The notes below the pieces were generated by a model. The model was given only the letters and a program-made list of their open reading frames with translations. It was not told the DNA's origin and searched no databases. A DNA stretch of 64,000 nt from JADLHS01 sp044225555 (GTDB lineage: Bacteria; Verrucomicrobiota; Verrucomicrobiia; Limisphaerales; JADLHS01): assembly GCA_044225555.1 (NCBI GenBank), contig JBGAIM010000006.1:62001-126000 (forward strand). The letters are read 5' to 3'. Below are positions 1 through 6,944 of the stretch, piece by piece. The position numbers and the translations under genes were made by a program. Positions within the stretch are counted from its first letter, which is position 1, and each line of letters begins with the position of its first letter.

Positions 1-353
1 TCCACGTCCGGCCGTGCCATCTGCTCGACGAACTGCCGCGCATAGACGTTCATTGAGTCGAGGAAACGCCGCTGGCCTTCATTGAACAACAGGTCAAATG
101 CCAGCGTGCTCTTGCCCGAACCGCTTACCCCGGTGATGACGACGAATTTGTCGCGCGGGATGGTGAGCGAGAGGTTCTTGAGATTATGCTCCCGCGCACC
201 GTGGATGGCGATGGACTGATTCTCGGCGGCGGCAAATGTTCCCAGGTCCTGATGCACGCGGCCAATATGGTCAAAGTCCCTTCGCTCCGCAAAATTGAAT
301 TCTAAACCGGCCGGCTGCCCCAAATACGCTTGAGATCCTTGGCCATTCGCCAT
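1..353 (-). CDS. UvrA-like excinuclease ATPase, N-terminal part (runs off window)
   Basis: The minus strand reads in frame from an ATG at 353 down to base 1, giving about 117 residues. After a roughly 50-residue leader comes a UvrA-type first ABC domain start: IHGAREHNLKNL, the Walker A motif GVSGSGKST, then GQRRFLDSMNVYARQF and MARPDV, all hallmarks of the N-terminal half of UvrA, the damage-recognition ATPase of nucleotide excision repair. The leader is longer than in the complete UvrA at 6935-10123, which reaches its first motif within about 12 residues. A GTG about 37 codons downstream would give a more usual N-terminus. It is divergent from the acyl-CoA dehydrogenase gene. It could be a stand-alone UvrA paralog or the start of a double-length UvrA; the rest lies outside the window. 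Confidence 0.85.
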   Translation of the reverse strand, partial: MANGQGSQAYLGQPAGLEFNFAERRDFDHIGRVHQDLGTFAAAENQSIAIHGAREHNLKNLSLTIPRDKFVVITGVSGSGKSTLAFDLLFNEGQRRFLDSMNVYARQFVEQMARPDV

Positions 354-493
354 GCTGCTTGCTGGTCTCTGTGCCAAGAATTGTCTCAAGAATCGCAATC
401 CACGGGTTGTGTCCCGCGGGCGTCCGGCGTCCCATGGTCGCAATCAAATCCGGTGTTGTGCCGTAAGTGCGCGCATTGTGGGTTCGCGGCGGC

Positions 494-511
494 GGTCCGG
501 ACCAACCGGTT
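494..511. promoter_or_regulatory. Two adjacent short palindromes just upstream of the acyl-CoA dehydrogenase start
   Basis: GGTCCGGACC (494-503) is directly followed by AACCGGTT (504-511), both perfect palindromes, ending seven bases before the ATG at 518 in the divergent gap between the uvrA-like gene and the acyl-CoA dehydrogenase. They could form an operator or be chance in GC-rich DNA. No convincing -35/-10 pair was found in this gap. Confidence 0.2.
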
Positions 512-517
512 ATATCT

Positions 518-2716
518 ATGCAAGCGACCTTGGAAACTCCGGTGTCGGAAACTCTCCGCACACTACCCTCCGACGACCTCCGCCAGCTCATGTGGCGTTT
601 TGCCGACCGCTACGATTTGCACATGCTCGTGCAAGGCGCCCGCGGCGTGGCCCGCGGGCCGGTGGCGCGGCTCGTGGCGAATGGTGGACGCAACTCGCAC
701 GAGTGGACGCCGGAAAAAGCCAGCCTGCTGCCCCATTTCGACGAAAGCGGTATCACCGCCGCAGTTCTGGATTTGGAATCGGGCGGCTACATAGCGGGCC
801 CGAAGAATCTCGCGCTGGCGCTGATCGCGTTTGAATTGTCCTGGGTGGACGCGGGGGCGGCCACTGGCAGTCTCGCAGGCAACCTGGGTCTCGCGCCCAT
901 GTACGAACGCGGCACCCCAGACCAACGCGCCAAATATGTCGCCGGTGCGGCGCCGCTCAAACCCGGCGAGAAGCGGAAACAGGTTCGCGCCGCCTTCGCG
1001 CTTACCGAACCGATCCCGTTTGTCGGTGTGGAAACGGGCATGCTGGCCGGCAAAGTCCGCGTCGCCGAGTGGAAGGACGGTAGCGAGCCGTTGCTGCAAG
1101 TGGATAAGCGGGGACGCTTCATCACCAACATGGGCTTCGCCAATGTCGTCACGGCCGCGGTCGAATCCGACGACTCGAGGCTCAAAGGCAGTTGCATGGT
1201 GATTCTGGAGGAGGGTGACCCCGGCATCTGGGATCGTGGCACACCCACCAAGAAACTCGTCCACCAACTTTCCTCAACGAACGATCCGGTCTTCAATCTG
1301 AAAGTTCCGGCCAGCCGCATCGTCGGCGGTTACACGATCAAGGACGGGGTCATTGTCCCGAACTATTCCCATGGCGAGATCCTCGAAACCGTTTTCCGCC
1401 GTACGCGTGTCACGGTTGGCTTGATGACAAGCGCGAAACTACTGTCCGCCGTCGAGCCGGTGATTCTCTATCAGCGTCGCCGTTTCCGCGGCGGTCAGGG
1501 TGCGCCGGGCACCCCGCGGTACGAACTCGGCATCCAGCAGAAGGAAGACGCTTTACACCGGCTCGTGGACATCTGGGCCACGGGTGAAGCCAGCGCCTCG
1601 CTGGGCTTCGAGGCCGCGCGGTTGTTCGACGAACTTGATCCGCTCGAAAAAGAAAAGGACCGCATCCTCGCCGAGAAAAAGTTGACCGGTCGCGCCGCGT
1701 TCAAGGAATTGAACAAGGCGCAAGACGAAGCTTTGGTCGCAGTCAACAAGCACCAGCCGATTGAATCGCCTCTCACAAAATTTGCGCAGCTTGATTCGCT
1801 CGCCAACGTCCTCTGTCCGGCCTGCAAACTTTGGAACACTGGCCACGGCGCGAACATGATGCGCGAGGCCGTCAGCCTCATGGGCGGTTACGGCGTGACG
1901 GAGGATTGCCCCGGCTTCCTCGGCCAGAAATGGATGGATGCCCAGCTCGAAGCCACCTACGAAGGCCCGGAAGCGGTGCAGCGTTTGCAGCTTTCCATCA
2001 CGATGACCAATGAACTGTTCCTTGCGCAGTTCAAGCAATGGATCGTGCAGATGAAACATCTCGCCTCCGAACGTCCCGGCACGGGCGCGTGCGCGCTCGG
2101 CACGGCAATGAAGCTCTGGCTCTGGACGCTCCAGCACGTTCAGACCGCCACCGACGCTGATGGCGGGAAGCTTTACCACAAGACGCGTCAGGGCGTGACA
2201 TTCCCGCTCGCCGACGCGCTGTGTTGGTTGCTCGCCGCGCGGCAGTTCATCCTCGATGTGATCGAACTGGAGACGAAAGGCTCACAAAATCCAGCGGTGG
2301 CTGACGGCCTCGCCGGCACAGTCGCGTTCTTTACCGACCTGTGCCATATCCAAGCCGCGCGTGCCGCCGGCGAAGTTGGCCGGGTTTGCGCCGAGATTGT
2401 TCATGGCTACAACCGCCATCCCGCGTGGGACGACGCGAGTTGCCACGCGTGCTACTGTGCCGAGGAACTCACCTCACTCGAAAGCATCATGCCGGGCATT
2501 GACGGCTCGGCCCGCGCCTACTCCGACGTGGCCGAATCCGGCGAATCTCATCCGCCAAAAGCCGGGCCGTGTGTGAAGTGTGGTGGCCTCGAACCGTTCG
2601 TCGCGCTGCGCGCCAAACTCGACACCTGCATCACCGGCTGCCGACTCGCGAAAGACCGCGCGGCGGAATCGTTGAAGACCGTGATGACCCGAGAGGCGTT
2701 GGATTATCCGGCATGA
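518..2716 (+). CDS. Acyl-CoA dehydrogenase, large form (about 732 aa)
   Basis: FAD enzyme of the acyl-CoA dehydrogenase family, which introduces a 2,3-double bond into acyl-CoA and passes electrons to ETF. Visible motifs: FALTEP near residue 160 (substrate/FAD loop), GGYGVTED near 457, and ATYEGPEAVQRLQ near 479-491, where the Glu of YEG lines up with the usual catalytic base. Residues from about 500 to 732 form an extra C-terminal domain absent from the common 380-residue enzymes, ending in a Cys-containing stretch (CVKCGG). The start at 518 is chosen because the protein aligns from there; an in-frame GTG at 467 would only add 17 unlikely residues. It heads a cluster with an ETF:quinone oxidoreductase-like protein and both ETF subunits, which fits its role. 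Acyl chain specificity cannot be read from sequence. Confidence 0.9.
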   Translation: MQATLETPVSETLRTLPSDDLRQLMWRFADRYDLHMLVQGARGVARGPVARLVANGGRNSHEWTPEKASLLPHFDESGITAAVLDLESGGYIAGPKNLALALIAFELSWVDAGAATGSLAGNLGLAPMYERGTPDQRAKYVAGAAPLKPGEKRKQVRAAFALTEPIPFVGVETGMLAGKVRVAEWKDGSEPLLQVDKRGRFITNMGFANVVTAAVESDDSRLKGSCMVILEEGDPGIWDRGTPTKKLVHQLSSTNDPVFNLKVPASRIVGGYTIKDGVIVPNYSHGEILETVFRRTRVTVGLMTSAKLLSAVEPVILYQRRRFRGGQGAPGTPRYELGIQQKEDALHRLVDIWATGEASASLGFEAARLFDELDPLEKEKDRILAEKKLTGRAAFKELNKAQDEALVAVNKHQPIESPLTKFAQLDSLANVLCPACKLWNTGHGANMMREAVSLMGGYGVTEDCPGFLGQKWMDAQLEATYEGPEAVQRLQLSITMTNELFLAQFKQWIVQMKHLASERPGTGACALGTAMKLWLWTLQHVQTATDADGGKLYHKTRQGVTFPLADALCWLLAARQFILDVIELETKGSQNPAVADGLAGTVAFFTDLCHIQAARAAGEVGRVCAEIVHGYNRHPAWDDASCHACYCAEELTSLESIMPGIDGSARAYSDVAESGESHPPKAGPCVKCGGLEPFVALRAKLDTCITGCRLAKDRAAESLKTVMTREALDYPA

Positions 2717-2730
2717 ACGGACATTGGCTA

Positions 2731-2892
2731 GTCCCGGAGGGACAACCGAAAATAGCCCTGCGATTCATCGCTGGGTTTCGACGTTGGATTTTGGTCAAGC
2801 CCCGTAGGGGCGGCCGAAGTTTTCAGTCGTCCCTACGGGACTTGCTTCTGTTTTCCCGGATCAACCCAGCGTTGAAACGCTGGGCTATTTTC
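2731..2892. repeat. Nested palindromic intergenic repeat
   Basis: The gap between the acyl-CoA dehydrogenase and the ETF-QO-like gene is almost entirely a nested palindrome. Outer arms GAAAATAGCCC (2748-2758) and GGGCTATTTTC (2882-2892) are exact complements. Inside are GTCCCGGAGGGAC (2731-2743), GCCCCGTAGGGGC, GTCCCTACGGGAC and the perfect hairpin CCCAGCGTTGAAACGCTGGG. This looks like a REP/BIME-type mobile palindrome rather than a simple terminator; there is no T-run. Confidence 0.75.
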
Positions 2893-2933
2893 AATCGCCG
2901 CGCCGGGGTGGCGGCGCGTTGCGTAAGGCTCTA

Positions 2934-4913
2934 ATGAACTTGGCGCAGACTGAAACCGATCCATCCGTCGAACGTCCGCACATGGACGCCGATATCGTCT
3001 GCGTCGGGTTCGGCCCGGCGACGGCGGGATTTCTCACCACGCTCTCCAAACAGTTGGTAAATCCAGATGGAACGCCGGTCGTTGAGAGTCCCACGATGCC
3101 TGGTTTGCCACCGCAGGTGCTCTGCTACGAACGCGCTGATGACATCGGCTTCGGCGTGTCCGGTGTCGTGACCAAAGCACGTGCCTTGCGGGAGAGCTTT
3201 CCAGATCTGGCCGCTGCTGGCATCCCGATGTCCGCGCCGGTGGGCGAGGAAAAAGTTCTCTACCTGCTCGATCCCGTCGGCGCGAGCCGGCGCTCGACGA
3301 TGCTGAAGCTCACCGATGAAGCTATCCGCGCCTTCAAGTTCGCGTTGCCGGTTGAGAACGACGCGCTGAATCTGCCGTGGACGCCAAGCTTTCTCCATAA
3401 GCATGGCGGCATGGTGCTTTCGATGGGGCAATTCATGCAATGGGTCGGCGCGCAGGTCCAAAGCACCGGCACGGTGCAGATCTGGCCGGGCACGCCGGTG
3501 GCGGAGGTGCTGATTGAGAAGGGTGGACCAAATCCGGTAGGGACCCGTTCCACCGCGTCCCAAACTTCTTCCGAAAAGAATGGGGACGCGGTGGAACGCG
3601 TCCCTACCACAGGCGAATGTGGCCGCTCCAAAGTCCTCGGTGTCCGCCTGCTGGACCAAGGCGTAAACAAACAGGGCGCACCTTCCGCCGGCTTCGCTCC
3701 CGGCATGGACATTCACGCTGCGCTCACCGTCGTGGGAGACGGACCTGTCGGACCAATCGGTCAGCAACTAGACGAACACTTCGGCCTGCCTCCCGAGCAC
3801 CACACTCGCGATTGGGCCGTCGGCATGAAGTTCGTCGTGGATTTGCCCGAAGACGCGACGCTCAAACCCGGCACGGTGTTGCACACGTTCGGTTATCCCG
3901 AGCCGGAGATTTTCGGTTTCCTTTACGTGCATCCCGACCGCGTCGCCTCGCTCGGCATCTTCGTGCCGTCGTGGTTCGACAGTCCGGTGCGCACGACCTA
4001 CCGCTACCTCCAGCATTGGATGTTGCACCCGTATCTCTGGCGTTACCTCAAGGGCGGCAAGCTCCGCTCGTGGGGCGCGAAGACGCTCGGCGAATCCGGC
4101 CGACGCGGCGAGCCGCATCTCGTCGGGGACGGCTACGCGCGCATCGGCGAAGGCAGCGGCAGCACCAACGTCCTCACCGGCTCGGGCGTGGACGAAGCTT
4201 GGGCCACCGGTGCGCAACTCGCCGAGGCCGTGCTCGAATTGCTCAAGGCCAAGAAACCGTTCACGAAGGAAAACCTCGAAGCCACCTACGTCGCCCGCCG
4301 TCGCGCGAGTTGGGTGGAACAGGAAGCGCGCGTCGCCGAAAAATCCCGCGACGGTTTCCAACGGGGCGTCGTCCCCGGCATGATCGGCATGGCGCTGACG
4401 GGCTTGAGCGGCGGACGCCTCGCACTGCCCGGCAAACCACTGCGTCCGTGGGAACGCATCCCGTCGCTGGAAGATTATTATCGCGGTCGCATCGCTGAGG
4501 GCGAAGTTCGTGCGATTCGCGAGGACTGCTACGCCCGCGGTGTTTCCGCGCACGCTGCGCTCATGGAACGCACCGGCTGGCCGGCGATTCCCTACGACGG
4601 CCAATTGCTCGTGTCACACCAGGACGCACTCCTGCTCGGCGGCAAAGTGCAAGCGCCACCCGGCTACGCGGATCACGTCGCGTTTGTCTTCCCGAACCAA
4701 TGTCAGCGCTGTGGCACGAAGCTGTGTGTTGAAGTTTGTTCGGGCCAGGCCATCACGCCGGGTGAAAATGGAGTGCCGAACTTCGATCGCGAGAAATGCA
4801 TCCACTGCGGCGCGTGTCTGTGGAACTGCGCCTCTGCTTCACCGGAGAATCCCGAGCGCATGGCCGTCGCCTTCCGCGCGGGAACGGGCGGATTGCACTC
4901 GGCGGAGAATTGA
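2934..4913 (+). CDS. ETF:quinone oxidoreductase-like flavoprotein with C-terminal ferredoxin domain (FixC-FixX-like fusion)
   Basis: About 659 aa. The N-terminus has a dinucleotide-binding fold (DIVCVGFGPATAGF), and the body keeps the geranylgeranyl-reductase/ETF-QO layout. The C-terminus has eight Cys in two groups, CQRCGTKLCVEVC and CIHCGACLWNC, enough for up to two 4Fe-4S clusters; classical ETF-QO has one. The family takes electrons from ETF and reduces membrane quinone; FixCX proteins do related chemistry in bifurcating systems. The start at 2934 has AAGG a few bases upstream; an in-frame TTG at 2919 is less likely. Residues about 201-225 are encoded by a palindromic repeat (3536-3608) sitting between VLIEKGG and KVLGVR, a spot where relatives are expected to have only a short loop. 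It lies upstream of etfB and etfA. Confidence 0.85.
   Translation: MNLAQTETDPSVERPHMDADIVCVGFGPATAGFLTTLSKQLVNPDGTPVVESPTMPGLPPQVLCYERADDIGFGVSGVVTKARALRESFPDLAAAGIPMSAPVGEEKVLYLLDPVGASRRSTMLKLTDEAIRAFKFALPVENDALNLPWTPSFLHKHGGMVLSMGQFMQWVGAQVQSTGTVQIWPGTPVAEVLIEKGGPNPVGTRSTASQTSSEKNGDAVERVPTTGECGRSKVLGVRLLDQGVNKQGAPSAGFAPGMDIHAALTVVGDGPVGPIGQQLDEHFGLPPEHHTRDWAVGMKFVVDLPEDATLKPGTVLHTFGYPEPEIFGFLYVHPDRVASLGIFVPSWFDSPVRTTYRYLQHWMLHPYLWRYLKGGKLRSWGAKTLGESGRRGEPHLVGDGYARIGEGSGSTNVLTGSGVDEAWATGAQLAEAVLELLKAKKPFTKENLEATYVARRRASWVEQEARVAEKSRDGFQRGVVPGMIGMALTGLSGGRLALPGKPLRPWERIPSLEDYYRGRIAEGEVRAIREDCYARGVSAHAALMERTGWPAIPYDGQLLVSHQDALLLGGKVQAPPGYADHVAFVFPNQCQRCGTKLCVEVCSGQAITPGENGVPNFDREKCIHCGACLWNCASASPENPERMAVAFRAGTGGLHSAEN
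3536..3608 (+). repeat. Palindromic element copy A, inserted in frame in the ETF-QO-like gene
   Basis: 73 bp. The 26-base left arm (3536-3561) and right arm (3583-3608) are reverse complements except at one position, around a 21-base centre. Translated in the host frame it gives GTRSTASQTSSEKNGDAVER and then VPT. Same family as 5817-5887 and 49013-49085. No stop codon occurs in this frame, so the host gene stays open. Confidence 0.9.
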
Positions 4914-4917
4914 TTTG

Positions 4918-4995
4918 AACCACGAATGAACACCAATGGACACGAATGTGGACAGCGGAATTGTAATTCGTGTGAATTTGTGTCCATTCGTGGTT
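4918..4995. repeat. Second palindromic intergenic repeat family
   Basis: Perfect terminal arms AACCACGAATG (4918-4928) and CATTCGTGGTT (4985-4995), extending as imperfect arms of about 30 bases each built from variations of GGACACGAAT. It fills the gap between the ETF-QO-like gene and etfB and is unrelated in sequence to the 73 bp element. It ends nine bases before the etfB start. Confidence 0.8.
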
Positions 4996-5003
4996 AAAAC
5001 TTT

Positions 5004-5813
5004 ATGAGCACCGCATACCAAATCGTCGTTTGCGCCGGGATTGTGCCGGATCCTTTGCAGACGCTTGAACCCGTCGCGTCGCCGGGCGGGCCGGCATTGA
5101 AGAATGAAATGATGCTGCCCGCCGTCCTCGACCCGTGGGCGAGCCACGCGCTTTACGAGGCGGCGAATCTCGCGAAGAACGCGCCCGGCAGCAAGGTCTG
5201 GCTCGTCAGCCTCGGCCCGAGGGCGAAGCTCCAGCAGGTGATGATGACCGTCGCGCAACGCGTTCCGTTCGAACTCGTGGCGCTCGATGGGCCGGGCAGT
5301 GGTTTCACGGAAGCGGCTGAAGTCGCGGCGACATTGGCTGAGGCCATTCAAGCGATTCCCGGTTTAGACAAATCGAAGCTGCTCGTCTTCGGCGGATGGG
5401 AATCCGCCTCGCGCGGCGCGGGCGCGACGATGCAAATGGTCGGCGAACGCCTCGGCATCATGGACCAGTTCCAAGGCGTTGATCAACTCACGGTGGGCGC
5501 CGATGGATCGCTGGAAATTCTGGAGCGCATCGAGGGTGGCAAGCATCAGATGTCGAAGTGCGTCGGCCCGCCGGCGTTGCTCGGTTGGGCCACTGGCAAT
5601 CTGCTCGAGCCGAAAAACAATCCGCAGGTGGGCATGACCAACATGCGCACCGTGATGCCGGCGCTGCAAAAGGCCAAACCGGTGAAGCTCGCGGGCGAAG
5701 GTCTGGCGTTTGCCAACGTCACGCTCCCGAAGCAGTTGCGGGAAACGAAAGTCGTGAAGGACAAATCGCCGGACGAGATCGCGGTGGAGATTGTGGAGTG
5801 GATTAAGAAGTAA
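5004..5813 (+). CDS. etfB: Electron transfer flavoprotein beta subunit
   Basis: 269 aa, the usual length for EtfB. The N-terminal stretch QIVVCAGIVPDP, the central NEMMLPAVLDPWASHALYEA, and the C-terminal signature region (MTNMRTVMPALQKAKP) match the family layout. EtfB binds AMP in classical ETF, or a second, bifurcating FAD in the Fix/bifurcating class; sequence reading alone does not settle which applies here. It accepts electrons with EtfA from the acyl-CoA dehydrogenase and passes them to the ETF-QO-like protein. The gene is followed directly by a palindromic repeat (5817-5887) and then etfA in the same direction, so the two are probably cotranscribed. Confidence 0.9.
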   Translation: MSTAYQIVVCAGIVPDPLQTLEPVASPGGPALKNEMMLPAVLDPWASHALYEAANLAKNAPGSKVWLVSLGPRAKLQQVMMTVAQRVPFELVALDGPGSGFTEAAEVAATLAEAIQAIPGLDKSKLLVFGGWESASRGAGATMQMVGERLGIMDQFQGVDQLTVGADGSLEILERIEGGKHQMSKCVGPPALLGWATGNLLEPKNNPQVGMTNMRTVMPALQKAKPVKLAGEGLAFANVTLPKQLRETKVVKDKSPDEIAVEIVEWIKK

Positions 5814-5816
5814 ATT

Positions 5817-5887
5817 GGTAGGGACGCGTTCCATCCGCGTCCCATTCTCGAGGAAATATTTGGGACGCGGTGGAACGCGTCCCTACC
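5817..5887. repeat. Palindromic element copy B, between etfB and etfA
   Basis: 71 bp, four bases after the etfB stop and ten before the etfA ATG. The right arm (5862-5887) is identical to that of copy A; the left arm has one extra base relative to it. The centre differs from copies A and C. It would form a strong hairpin in the etfB-etfA transcript. Confidence 0.9.
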
Positions 5888-5897
5888 GAAATGAAAT

Positions 5898-6929
5898 ATG
5901 GAAACGATTCTTGTTTTAGCTCACACGGAAGTTGACGGTTCGCTCGCGAAATCGTTGCGCGAAGCGATGAAGGCGGCGGGCACGCTGTTCAAAGCACTGC
6001 CCAGCTCGAAACTCAGCATCGGATTGATCGGCGATAATGTTCAGGCCGCGGCGAACTCAATCGCGGCTTGTCCGGCGACAAAATACTTCGGCGTCAGCGG
6101 CGCGGACTTCACTCAAGCCCGCTATGCAAGCGACGCCGCGGCAGCGGAAGCGATCTACAAAGCGGCGCAGGCGACCATCGTCGTGGCTCCGGCGACGTCA
6201 CGCTGGAATCGTGTGTTGGCCGGCGTGGCGCAGCGACTTGGCGGACGCGTGGATACGCATGTCACGGGCGTGGTTGAAGGGGGCGCCAAGCCGGCGATCA
6301 ATCGCTGGTATTATCGCCAGCGCATGGAGGCGACGATTTCGCGCACGCAGCGTCCGTGGTTCATCGCGATTGACCCGGGCAGCCAGGTGCCGTGCGATTG
6401 CGGTGCAGGTGCGGCGACTGTGGAAATGGTCTCGGTGAATCTGGCGGACGCCGCGAAACGCACGACGGTGGCCGGCATTCGCGAACCTAAGGCGGACGCG
6501 CAAACGATCCGGCCGGATGCGCAATTGTTGTTCGTCACCGGTGCGGGTTGGACGAAGAAACAAGCCGATGGCCAGACACATGTGCCGGAGGCGGAGAAGA
6601 TCATCGTAGAGTTTTTGAACAAGACCCGCGCTTCGTTGGGCAGCAGCAAGTCACTGGTGGACCTCGGCGGCGAGGGCCAGGCAGTGTTGCCGTTCCTCTC
6701 GCACTTGAATCAAATCGGCCAGACCGGATCGACCCCACGACATCCGAAAGGTTTGTCCACCTGTTGCCACGGCGAAGAACCGCACACAGTGGGCTGGCGC
6801 TTCATCAACGAGCGTCGCGCCATCAGTCTTGATCCAAACTGCGGCTGGGCGCGTGGGAAGGCGGATGTGCTCTACGTTGCCAATGCGTTCAAGGTGATGG
6901 CCAAGGTGAATGAGTTGCTGACGAAATAA
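5898..6929 (+). CDS. etfA: Electron transfer flavoprotein alpha subunit
   Basis: 343 aa. The N-terminal half has the ETF alpha/beta fold (ILVLAHTEVDGSL; VVAPATSRWNRVLAGVAQRLGG). The C-terminal FAD domain is recognisable by IGQTGSTPRHPKGL followed by SLDPNCGWARGKADVLYVAN, corresponding to the family's GQTG...P and INKD...AD..IVGD segments. The stretch that normally reads SGxxQHxxG is replaced by STCCHGEEPHTVGW, so FAD contacts here are unusual. Partner of EtfB. It ends five bases from the stop of the convergent UvrA gene. Confidence 0.88.
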   Translation: METILVLAHTEVDGSLAKSLREAMKAAGTLFKALPSSKLSIGLIGDNVQAAANSIAACPATKYFGVSGADFTQARYASDAAAAEAIYKAAQATIVVAPATSRWNRVLAGVAQRLGGRVDTHVTGVVEGGAKPAINRWYYRQRMEATISRTQRPWFIAIDPGSQVPCDCGAGAATVEMVSVNLADAAKRTTVAGIREPKADAQTIRPDAQLLFVTGAGWTKKQADGQTHVPEAEKIIVEFLNKTRASLGSSKSLVDLGGEGQAVLPFLSHLNQIGQTGSTPRHPKGLSTCCHGEEPHTVGWRFINERRAISLDPNCGWARGKADVLYVANAFKVMAKVNELLTK

Positions 6930-6944
6930 GCCGCTCAATTTCGT
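6921..6944. terminator. Short inverted repeat spanning the convergent etfA and uvrA stops
   Basis: ACGAAAT (6921-6927) and ATTTCGT (6938-6944) are perfect complements with a 10-base loop and cover both stop codons of the convergent genes. It is A/T-rich with no T-run, so termination activity is doubtful. Confidence 0.25.

Noticed and set aside
2731..2892. tRNA or structured RNA gene
   Set aside because: Stems are simple nested palindromes without tRNA features; they fit a REP-type repeat.
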